Both the position numbers and the translations under genes were made by a program. A stretch of DNA of 11,303 nt from an uncultured Oscillospiraceae bacterium (lineage in GTDB: Bacteria > Bacillota > Clostridia > Oscillospirales > Oscillospiraceae): positions 1-11,303 of the forward strand of contig CANRHF010000053.1 in NCBI GenBank assembly GCA_947630345.1, read 5' to 3'. The notes below the pieces were generated by a model. That model worked only from the letters and a program-made list of their open reading frames with translations. It was not told where the DNA came from and did no database searches. Below, piece after piece: positions 1 through 5,140 of this stretch; the first letter of the stretch is position 1; each line of letters starts with the position of its first letter.

Positions 1-245
1 AAGAGGGCGGCCGTCACACCCCGTTCTTCAACAACTACCGTCCCCAGTTCTACTTCCGTACCACCGACGTGACCGGCATCATCACCCTGCCCGAGGGCGT
101 TGAGATGTGCATGCCCGGCGACAACGTGGTGATGCATGTGGAGCTGATCACCCCCATCGCCATCGAGAAGGGCCTCCGCTTCGCTATCCGCGAGGGCGGC
201 CGTACCGTTGGTTCCGGTGTTGTCACCGAGATCGAGGGCGACTAA
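1..245 (+). CDS. tuf: Elongation factor Tu, C-terminal fragment (5' truncated by window edge)
   Basis: EF-Tu is the cytoplasmic GTPase that carries aminoacyl-tRNA to the ribosomal A site. Only the last 80 codons are present, read in frame from base 3 and ending in TAA at 243-245. They cover most of domain 3, the beta-barrel that contacts the tRNA T-stem. Family hallmarks seen are GGRHTPF, YRPQFYFRTTDVTG, MPGDN and the C-terminal RFAIREGGRTVGSGVV. The GTPase domain lies outside the window. Codons such as CGT, GTT and GGT are commoner here than in neighbouring genes, as expected for a very highly expressed gene. It ends 16 bp before a strong hairpin and faces rnpB tail-to-tail. Whether it is the only tuf copy cannot be seen. 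Identification is essentially certain. Confidence 0.97.
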   Translation, partial: EGGRHTPFFNNYRPQFYFRTTDVTGIITLPEGVEMCMPGDNVVMHVELITPIAIEKGLRFAIREGGRTVGSGVVTEIEGD

Positions 246-260
246 TTCCAAAATGATCGA

Positions 261-297
261 CCGGCCCTGGTGCAAGCCAGGGCCGGATCTCTATTTT
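261..297 (+). terminator. Rho-independent terminator of tuf
   Basis: A perfect 10-bp stem, CCGGCCCTGG (261-270) and CCAGGGCCGG (277-286), closes a 6-nt loop and is followed by a T-rich stretch (about 287-297). It starts 16 bp after the tuf stop codon. The T-tract is interrupted, so termination efficiency is uncertain. Confidence 0.8.
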
Positions 298-330
298 CGC
301 GGCTTTTTCAGCGGAGAGGCCGAAAGACTT

Positions 331-368
331 CCAAAATAAACCGAGGCGGTCCCGTTTGGGGCCGCCTC
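331..368 (-). terminator. Rho-independent terminator of rnpB
   Basis: Read on the minus strand, GAGGCGG-C-CCC and GGG-A-CCGCCTC form a 10-bp stem (343-368) with one internal C/A mismatch and a 4-nt loop. It is followed by GGTTTATTTT (333-342). It sits directly after the 3' strand of the RNase P RNA P1 helix, where a terminator or 3' trailer is expected. Confidence 0.75.
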
Positions 369-573
369 ACGCGATCGGGTCTATAAGCCGGGTTCTGTTT
401 TGACAGCCATCTATCTAGTCCCGCCGTTGCCGGCGGGATCCAGCCACCTCTTGGGGACGGCCGGGCCAGCCTCATGTCCCACACACGGTGTTGCTCCGGA
501 TAGAGTTTACAGCGGTCCCATGTCTCCATGGGCCGGGTGCGCTCTTACCGCGCCTTTTCACCCTTACCACGTC

Positions 574-682
574 GAAGCAAGCTCCATATCGTTCGCTTCG
601 CCGCGAGCGGCAAAGCTCACTCATTTCGCTGCTTCTCCTCTCCCCACCGGAACATAGGTTCCGGTGGGGCCCCCGATTGGGG
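574..682 (-). repeat. Tandem repeat unit, RNA-distal copy, inside rnpB P12 arm
   Basis: This is one of two tandem units in the RNase P RNA insertion. It holds a palindromic core (642-669) that forms a 12-bp stem, CCCCACCGGAAC with GTTCCGGTGGGG, around a CTAT loop in the RNA sense. Next to it is a small C-rich/G-rich hairpin (about 670-682). The remaining part, 574-641, has further short inverted repeats such as GCCGC-GCGGC and is about 80% like the matching part of the other unit. Bases 641-682 are identical to 756-797. Confidence 0.9.
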
Positions 683-797
683 AGGCGAAACAAGCTTCGT
701 ATCATTCGCTTCGCCGCAGAAGCGGCAAAGCTCATTCGCTCCGCTGTTCCTCCTTTCCCCACCGGAACATAGGTTCCGGTGGGGCCCCCGATTGGGG
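683..797 (-). repeat. Tandem repeat unit, RNA-proximal copy, inside rnpB P12 arm
   Basis: This is the second unit, offset by 115 bp from the first. Its palindromic core is at 757-784 and its small hairpin at about 785-797. The 42-bp segment 756-797 is identical to 641-682, whereas 683-755 carries substitutions and small indels relative to 574-640. In the RNA this unit comes first, directly after the P12 base strand. Confidence 0.9.
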
Positions 798-942
798 GAC
801 GCGGCGGTATCTTTCTGTTGCACTGGTCCTGGGGTCACCCCCGGCGGGCGTTACCCGTTATCCTTGCCCTGCGGAGCCCGGACTTTCCTCACGGGGGGCC
901 TTTCGGCCTCCCCCCGCGGCTGTCCAACCCGGTCGCCAGGAT

Positions 943-971
943 ATTGTAACCCATTCAAAAGAGATTGTCAA
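943..971 (-). promoter_or_regulatory. rnpB promoter (sigma-A type)
   Basis: On the minus strand the consensus -35 TTGACA (966-971) is followed, after exactly 17 bp, by the -10 TACAAT (943-948). The predicted start near 935-937 coincides with the first base of helix P1, so the RNA may need little or no 5' trimming. Confidence 0.88.
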
Positions 972-976
972 ATGTC

Positions 977-1005
977 TTGCAAAATCTTTTTCCGCAGGCT
1001 ATACT
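977..1005 (+). promoter_or_regulatory. murD-ispD-ispF promoter (sigma-A type)
   Basis: TTGCAA (977-982), a 17-bp spacer and TATACT (1000-1005) predict a start near 1012. The murD ribosome binding site GGAGAGG follows at 1024-1030. The -35 box is only 5 bp from the oppositely directed rnpB -35 box. Confidence 0.82.
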
Positions 1006-1036
1006 ATAGATAGAAATCTGCGTGGAGAGGTGCCCT

Positions 1037-2398
1037 ATGGAGGCTTTTGACCGCTATTTTTCCGCTCTTCGGAACAAAACCGTCACCGTTCTGGGCCTGG
1101 GGATCAGCAACAGGCCCCTGCTTCGGCTGTTGCTGCGCTACGGCTGCGCCGTCACCGGCCGGGACCGGACCCCCCGGGAGAAGCTTTCCCAGGAGGTGCT
1201 GGCACTGGAGGCCCAGGGCTGCCGGCTGATTCTGGGGGAGGACTATCTGGAAAACTTGACGGAGCAGGTGATCTTCCGCACCCCGGGACTGCACCCGGAT
1301 ACCCCGGCCCTGGCCGCCGCCCGGGAACGGGGGGCGGAGGTCACCAGCGAGATGGAGGCGTTTTTCACCCTCTGCCCCTGCCCCATCATCGGCGTCACCG
1401 GCTCCGACGGGAAGACTACCACCACCACCCTGATCGCGGAGATGCTCCGGGCCGGGGGGAAAACGGTCTGGCTGGGGGGCAACATCGGCACGCCCCTGCT
1501 GGACAGGTGCCCGCAAATGGGGGAAGAGGACCTGGCGGTGGTGGAACTCAGCTCCTTCCAGCTGCTGGACATGAAGCACAGCCCCCACATCGCCGTGGTG
1601 ACGAATCTGGCCCCAAACCATCTGGACGTGCACAAGGACATGGCGGAGTATGTGGAGGCCAAGAAGAACATCTTCCGCTTCCAGAACCGGGAGGACTTGC
1701 TGATCCTCAACGCCGACAATGAGATAACCGCCGGGTTTACCGGCGTGGGGCGGACGCTGTACTTTTCCCGGAAGGGCCCAGTAGACGGGGCCTGGTGTGA
1801 TGGGGAGGTTCTTCGCCGCCCGGACCGGGCGGTGATGGCCAAGTCCGACATTCTCCTTCCTGGGGAGCACAATGTGGAAAATTATCTGGCCGCTCTCCTG
1901 GCCGCCGGGGAATACGTCCCTGACGAGGCGGCACGGCAGGTGGCCCGTTCCTTCCGGGGGGTGGAGCATCGGATCGAGCTGGTGCGGACCAAGGACGGCG
2001 TTCGGTACTATAACGACTCCATCGCCTCCTCGCCCACCCGGACCTTGGCGGCGCTGGCCAGCTTCCCAGAGAAGGTGCTGCTCATCGCGGGGGGCTACGA
2101 CAAGCACATCCCCTATGACCCCCTGGGCCCCGCCGTCTGCCGGAAGGTCAAAAAGCTGTTCCTGGGCGGGGCCACCGGCCCCAAAATTCGACAGGCGGTG
2201 GAATCGTGCCCCGAATATGCGCCGGGGGCCCCGGAAATTGTGGATTGCGGGGACTTTGCCTCGGCGGTGCGGGCCGCCGCGGCGGCGGCGGAGCCGGGGG
2301 ACGTGGTGCTGATGAGCCCCGCCAGCGCCGCCTTCGACCAGTTCGCCAATTTCGCGGTCCGGGGCGCCGTCTACAAAAAGATCGTGGAGGAGTTGTAA
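1037..2398 (+). CDS. murD: UDP-N-acetylmuramoyl-L-alanine--D-glutamate ligase (MurD)
   Basis: This cytoplasmic ATP-dependent ligase adds D-glutamate to UDP-MurNAc-L-Ala, the second amino acid step of peptidoglycan precursor synthesis. The 453-residue product has the usual MurD length. The N-terminal Rossmann-like UDP-binding domain starts VLGLGISN (18-25). The ATP P-loop is GVTGSDGKTT (119-128), followed by ELSSFQL (170-176), NHLDVHKD (194-201) and EAKKNIF (207-213), which holds the lysine region carbamylated in MurD. The C-terminal ligase domain contains HRIELV, YYNDSIASSPTRT (324-336), AGGYDKHIPYDP and SPASAAFDQFANF. E. coli-type MurD has DSKATN where this one has DSIASS, a form I associate with clostridial MurD. 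The ATG at 1037 is preferred because GGAGAGG (1024-1030) lies 6 bp upstream; a GTG at 1022 overlaps that site and has almost no leader. ispD starts one base after the stop. Confidence 0.95.
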   Translation: MEAFDRYFSALRNKTVTVLGLGISNRPLLRLLLRYGCAVTGRDRTPREKLSQEVLALEAQGCRLILGEDYLENLTEQVIFRTPGLHPDTPALAAARERGAEVTSEMEAFFTLCPCPIIGVTGSDGKTTTTTLIAEMLRAGGKTVWLGGNIGTPLLDRCPQMGEEDLAVVELSSFQLLDMKHSPHIAVVTNLAPNHLDVHKDMAEYVEAKKNIFRFQNREDLLILNADNEITAGFTGVGRTLYFSRKGPVDGAWCDGEVLRRPDRAVMAKSDILLPGEHNVENYLAALLAAGEYVPDEAARQVARSFRGVEHRIELVRTKDGVRYYNDSIASSPTRTLAALASFPEKVLLIAGGYDKHIPYDPLGPAVCRKVKKLFLGGATGPKIRQAVESCPEYAPGAPEIVDCGDFASAVRAAAAAAEPGDVVLMSPASAAFDQFANFAVRGAVYKKIVEEL

Positions 2399-2399
2399 A

Positions 2400-3134
2400 A
2401 TGTCTATCTCCAATGTTGTGGGCGCGGCCACCGGCGTGATGCGCAAGGCCCTGCCGCTGCCGGAATGTGCCGCCGTGATCGTGGCGGCGGGCTCCGCCCA
2501 GCGGATGGCGGGGCAGGATAAGATTTTGGCGGACCTGGCGGGCCAGCCGGTGATCCAGCGGACGGTGCGGGCCTTTCAGGACTGCCCCGCCATCAAGACC
2601 ATCGTGGTGGTGACCCGGCCGGATCAGATCATCCCCGTTCGAGACCTCTGCGCCGGGATGGAAAAGCTGCTGGCGGTGGTGGCCGGGGGAAAGACCCGGG
2701 TGGAGTCCGTGTGGCTGGGCCTCCAGGCCTTGCCCAAGACCGTCAAGCTGGCGGCGATCCACGACGGGGCCCGGCCCCTGGTGACCGGCGCGGTGATCGA
2801 CCGGACGGTACGGGCCGCCCATACCTATGGCGCCGCCGCCCCGGCGGTGCCGTTGAAGGACACGATCAAGGCCGCTCAGGGCGGCGTGGTCAAAAGCACC
2901 CTGGACCGGAAGCTACTGCAAGCGGTGCAGACCCCCCAGGCCTTCGACCTGGACCTGATCCGGGGGGCCCTGAAAAAGGCCCTGGAGGCGGGGGAGGAGC
3001 TGACCGACGACTGCGCCGCCGTGGAAAAGATGGGAATGTCCGTAAAGCTGGTGGAGGGGGACGAAAAGAATCTGAAGATCACCACCCCCCTGGACCTGAC
3101 CCTGGCCGCCGCTATTTTGGAGGCGGGGCTATGA
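2400..3134 (+). CDS. ispD: 2-C-methyl-D-erythritol 4-phosphate cytidylyltransferase (IspD)
   Basis: IspD is the third enzyme of the MEP pathway and joins CTP to methylerythritol phosphate, releasing pyrophosphate, in the cytoplasm. The 244-residue protein has the nucleotide-binding AAGSAQRMAGQDK (29-41), with the catalytic Arg35 and Lys41 equivalents. It also has GGKTRVESV (96-104), DGARPLV (122-128), KDT (153-155), QTPQAF (177-182), TDD (202-204) and EGDEKNLKITTP (219-230), the family motifs in order. About 20 extra residues precede the usual start of the fold. The ribosome site GGAGG (2386-2390) lies within the end of murD, 9 bp before the ATG. The stop overlaps the ispF start (ATGA at 3131-3134), so the two are probably translationally coupled. 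Confidence 0.95.
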   Translation: MSISNVVGAATGVMRKALPLPECAAVIVAAGSAQRMAGQDKILADLAGQPVIQRTVRAFQDCPAIKTIVVVTRPDQIIPVRDLCAGMEKLLAVVAGGKTRVESVWLGLQALPKTVKLAAIHDGARPLVTGAVIDRTVRAAHTYGAAAPAVPLKDTIKAAQGGVVKSTLDRKLLQAVQTPQAFDLDLIRGALKKALEAGEELTDDCAAVEKMGMSVKLVEGDEKNLKITTPLDLTLAAAILEAGL

Positions 3135-3628
3135 GGATCGGCCACGGCTACGACGTCCACCGGTTGACGCCCGGCAGACCCCTGGTGCTGGGCGGGGTGA
3201 CCATTCCCTATGAAAAGGGGCTGCTGGGCCACTCCGACGCGGATGTGCTGCTCCACGCCGTCATGGACGCCCTGCTGGGGGCGGCGGCCCTGGGGGATAT
3301 CGGGACCCATTTTCCCGACACGGACCCCCAATACGCCGGCATTTCCTCCCGGGCGCTGCTGCGCCGGGTGGGGGACCTGCTGGCCGCCGCCGGCTACCGG
3401 GTGGGAAACCTGGACGCCACCATTATCGCACAGGCCCCCAAATGCAAGCCCTACATCCCCGCCATGCGGCAGGCCATCGCCGCCGATCTGGGGGTGTCTA
3501 TAGACCGGGTCAGCGTCAAGGCCACCACGGAGGAGGGGCTGGGCTTTTCCGGCAGGGGCGAGGGGATCGCCTGCCACGCGGTGTGCCTCCTGGAGGCGGC
3601 GGCGAGGCCCGCAAGCTCCGGCCGGTGA
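3131..3628 (+). CDS. ispF: 2-C-methyl-D-erythritol 2,4-cyclodiphosphate synthase (IspF)
   Basis: IspF cyclises CDP-methylerythritol 2-phosphate to methylerythritol cyclodiphosphate with loss of CMP, the fifth MEP-pathway step. It normally acts as a homotrimer with active sites between subunits. The 165-residue product shows GHGYDVHR (4-11), with metal ligands Asp8 and His10, and the third ligand His42 in LLHAVMDALLGAAALGDIG. Also present are FPDTDP (61-66), the CMP-site ATTEEGLGFSGRGEGIACHAV (131-151) and AQAPK (100-104). The C-terminus is a few residues longer than in many homologues. The ATG overlaps the ispD stop by 4 bp, and GGAGG-like bases in the ispD tail (about 3119-3125) can serve as ribosome site. 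IspD and IspF are fused in some bacteria but are separate here. It is the last gene of the murD operon. Confidence 0.96.
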   Translation: MRIGHGYDVHRLTPGRPLVLGGVTIPYEKGLLGHSDADVLLHAVMDALLGAAALGDIGTHFPDTDPQYAGISSRALLRRVGDLLAAAGYRVGNLDATIIAQAPKCKPYIPAMRQAIAADLGVSIDRVSVKATTEEGLGFSGRGEGIACHAVCLLEAAARPASSGR

Positions 3629-3657
3629 GGCGCCTTTTGTGTAGTTTCCTTAGAAAT

Positions 3658-3689
3658 CGGCCGTTCCGGGGGCTGTTTTTCTCCTTTTC
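3658..3689 (+). terminator. Possible weak terminator after ispF
   Basis: CGGCC (3658-3662) can pair with GGCTG (3671-3675), directly followed by TTTTTCTCCTTTT (3676-3688). The stem is only 5 bp with a G-U pair. A longer imperfect pairing, GTTTCC (3644-3649) with GGAAAC (3690-3695), encloses it. Position and T-rich tail fit an operon end, but strength is doubtful. Confidence 0.4.
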
Positions 3690-3704
3690 GGAAACACAAG
3701 TTTG

Positions 3705-3733
3705 TTGACTGGTTAATTTTTCTCTGATATAAT
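3705..3733 (+). promoter_or_regulatory. Strong sigma-A promoter of the degV-family gene
   Basis: TTGACT (3705-3710), 17 bp, then a perfect TATAAT (3728-3733). The predicted start is near 3740, giving a leader of about 28 nt with ribosome site AAAGGGG (3754-3760), 7 bp before the ATG at 3768. This separates the gene from the murD-ispD-ispF operon. Confidence 0.9.
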
Positions 3734-3767
3734 ACGTTTATCACAGAAAAATCAAAGGGGCCTAGCT

Positions 3768-4628
3768 ATGAGCCAAATTCGCGTCATGACCGACTCTGCC
3801 AGCGACATTTCCGTGGCGGATGAGAAGAAGTATGGGATCTCCGTGCTGCCTTTCCAGGTGACGCTGGGGGGCAAAAGCTACCTGAGCCGGGTGGACCTGG
3901 ACAACGAGCAGTTTTACCGCCTGATGGACCAGATTCCGGAGCTGCCCTCCACCTCCCAGATCACGCCGTTCCAGTTTCAGGAGATCTATGCCAAGGAGGC
4001 CGAGAGCGGCACGGAGGACCTGATCCTGGTGCTGATCAACTCCAAGGGATCTTCCACCTATGAAAACGCCTGCCTGGCGGCGGAGCAGTTCCGCCAGGAG
4101 CATCCGGAGCGCAAGATGAACATCCACTGCGTCGACGGCATGGGCTACAACGGCACCTACGGCGGCCCGGTGATCGAGGCGGCCAAGCTCCGGGACCGGG
4201 GGGCCTCCGCCCAGGAGATCGTGACTTATCTGCGGGATATTCTTCCCCGCCGGGAGATCTACTTCGGCATTTACGTGCTGAAATACGCCGCCCGTTCGGG
4301 CCGGATCCCCACAGCCGCCGCCTTCTTGGGGGACAAGCTGGGGCTCAAGCCCGTGATGCGGATCTTTGATCAGGGGATCACCACCGCCGCCAAGTGCCGA
4401 GGGGAGAAGCACCTGATCGAGCGCCTGGCGGATCTGAGCGTGGAGGACATGGTTCCCGGCTCCCCCTACGAGGTGATCTACGGCTGCGACGAGACCTGCC
4501 GGGACGAGATGGAGAAGGCCATGGTGGCCCGGGTGGGCTATGGTCCTACCAACTATTTCCAGATCGGCGCCGCCGTGGCGGCCAACGCCGGACCCAAGGT
4601 CGCGGGCGTCTCCTTTACGAAGAAATAA
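3768..4628 (+). CDS. DegV family protein (FakB-like fatty-acid-binding fold)
   Basis: DegV/FakB proteins are cytoplasmic two-domain proteins that bind a fatty acid. In Firmicutes some present it to the kinase FakA for phosphorylation and phospholipid synthesis; many family members have no proven role. The 286-residue length is typical. Family features are TDSASDIS (8-15), PSTSQITP (60-67), the region YVLKYAARSGRIPTAAAFLGDKLGLKPVMRI (169-199), and the end GAAVAANAGPKVAGVSF (267-283). Two sites differ from the usual pattern: the common SSxLSGTYQ-like loop reads INSKGSSTYEN (90-100), and the common HxGPG near the end reads NAGPK (273-277). The ligand may therefore differ. No fakA-like kinase gene is next to it. 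A small EamA transporter follows 51 bp downstream, probably co-transcribed. Family assignment is firm; the ligand is unknown. Confidence 0.9.
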   Translation: MSQIRVMTDSASDISVADEKKYGISVLPFQVTLGGKSYLSRVDLDNEQFYRLMDQIPELPSTSQITPFQFQEIYAKEAESGTEDLILVLINSKGSSTYENACLAAEQFRQEHPERKMNIHCVDGMGYNGTYGGPVIEAAKLRDRGASAQEIVTYLRDILPRREIYFGIYVLKYAARSGRIPTAAAFLGDKLGLKPVMRIFDQGITTAAKCRGEKHLIERLADLSVEDMVPGSPYEVIYGCDETCRDEMEKAMVARVGYGPTNYFQIGAAVAANAGPKVAGVSFTKK

Positions 4629-4633
4629 ACAGC

Positions 4634-4655
4634 GGGCCGCCTCTCTGGGCGGCCC
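4634..4655 (+). other. GC-rich hairpin between the degV-family gene and the EamA gene
   Basis: GGGCCGCC (4634-4641) and GGCGGCCC (4648-4655) form a perfect 8-bp stem with a 6-nt loop, 5 bp after the stop codon. An A-rich tract follows instead of a T-tract, leading into the ribosome site AAGGAG (4666-4671) of the next gene. It is not a standard intrinsic terminator on the plus strand. It could protect or process the mRNA, or tune expression of the downstream gene. Confidence 0.6.
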
Positions 4656-4679
4656 CAAAAAACAAAAGGAGCGAAAAAT

Positions 4680-5096
4680 ATGACTTGGCTGATTTACGCG
4701 CTGCTGTCCGCCTTTTTCGCGGCGCTGACATCCATTCTGGCAAAAGTGGGCATCGAGGGCGTGGATTCCAATCTGGCCACCGCCATCCGCACGGCGGTGG
4801 TGCTTGTCCTGGCCTGGGGGATGGTGTTCATCACCGGGGCCCAGAGCGGGATTGCGGACATTGGGAAAAAGAGCTGGTGGTTCTTAGTCCTTTCCGGCCT
4901 CGCCACCGGGGCCTCCTGGCTGTGCTATTACAGAGCCTTGCAGCTGGGGGAGGCGTCCAAGGTGGTCCCCATCGACAAGCTCAGCGTGGTCATCACCCTG
5001 ATCCTGGCCTGCGTGTTCCTCCATGAAAAATTCGGGGCCAAGGAGTGGATCGGGTGCCTGCTTCTGGGGGCGGGGACGCTGTGTATGGTGCTGTAA
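4680..5096 (+). CDS. Small EamA/DMT-family membrane transporter, single-domain
   Basis: This 138-residue hydrophobic protein resembles one EamA half of the drug/metabolite transporter superfamily. Five membrane segments can be placed at about 2-22, 33-53, 66-86, 95-114 and 121-138. The family-like motif ALQLGEASKVVPIDKLSVVITLILACVFLHEK (86-117) matches the loop and helix ending in E-K/R that precedes the last helix of EamA units. Full-length members have two such units and ten helices, so this one probably works as a dimer in the cytoplasmic membrane. The substrate is unknown. The start ATG has AAGGAG at 4666-4671, 8 bp upstream. It lies downstream of the degV-family gene in the same transcription unit and ends just before a strong terminator. 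Confidence 0.88.
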   Translation: MTWLIYALLSAFFAALTSILAKVGIEGVDSNLATAIRTAVVLVLAWGMVFITGAQSGIADIGKKSWWFLVLSGLATGASWLCYYRALQLGEASKVVPIDKLSVVITLILACVFLHEKFGAKEWIGCLLLGAGTLCMVL

Positions 5097-5140
5097 GGAA
5101 AAAGAAGGGGCGCTTCCGCGGGAAGCGCCCCAAAATTTTT
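5095..5140. terminator. Bidirectional intrinsic terminator between convergent genes
   Basis: A perfect 11-bp stem, GGGGCGCTTCC (5107-5117) and GGAAGCGCCCC (5121-5131), closes a GCG loop. On the plus strand it is followed by AAAATTTTT (5132-5140). On the minus strand it is followed by TTCTTTTTCCTT (5095-5106). It lies 10 bp after the EamA stop codon and 7 bp after the minus-strand foldase stop codon, so it serves both. Confidence 0.93.

Larger units (their letters stand above)
370..938 (-). ncRNA. rnpB: RNase P RNA, bacterial type A, with enlarged P12 arm
   Basis: This is the catalytic RNA of ribonuclease P, which removes 5' leaders from precursor tRNAs together with the RnpA protein. On the minus strand it shows the universal P4 5' segment GAGGAAAGTCCGGGCTC (874-890) and the partner near the 3' end, ACAGAACCCGGCTTAT (383-398). 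It also has CCAGTGCAACAGAAAGATA followed by CCGCC (803-826), GGTAAGGGTGAAAAGG and GGTAAGAGCGCACC, and GTAAACTCTATCCGGAGCAA. This order matches type A (E. coli-like) RNA. Helix P1 pairs 927-936 with 371-380 (9 of 10 pairs), which fixes both ends to within a few bases; the 5' end also agrees with the promoter. The length of about 569 nt compares with 377 nt in E. coli. The excess is an insertion of about 224 nt (574-797) in P12, whose 5-bp base is 798-802 with 569-573. Open reading frames across this region are spurious. Confidence 0.97.

Noticed and set aside
574..797. CRISPR array or attachment-site duplication.
   Set aside because: There are only two copies, the period is 115 bp, the spacing sequence is itself repeated, no cas or integrase gene is near, and the location inside rnpB explains it as an RNA arm.
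1022..1036. GTG at 1022 as the murD start.
   Set aside because: It overlaps the GGAGAGG ribosome site for the ATG at 1037 and would leave a leader of about 10 nt without its own site.
308..1050. Several open reading frames on both strands over 308-1050.
   Set aside because: They lie across rnpB, its terminator and promoters. Their apparent repeated protein segments simply reflect the duplicated RNA hairpin units, and none has a credible ribosome site or family motif.
1004..2446. Long minus-strand open frame of 480 codons opposite murD.
   Set aside because: It is a mirror frame of a GC-rich gene, compositionally skewed to Gly, Pro, Arg and His, and it crosses the promoter region and the murD-ispD junction.
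3638..3698. Imperfect long-range pairing TGT(A)GTTTCC with GGAAACACA upstream of the degV promoter, considered as a riboswitch.
   Set aside because: It precedes the promoter of the degV-family gene, so it is not in that gene's leader, and it matches no riboswitch core I recognise; it is more likely part of the ispF 3' end.
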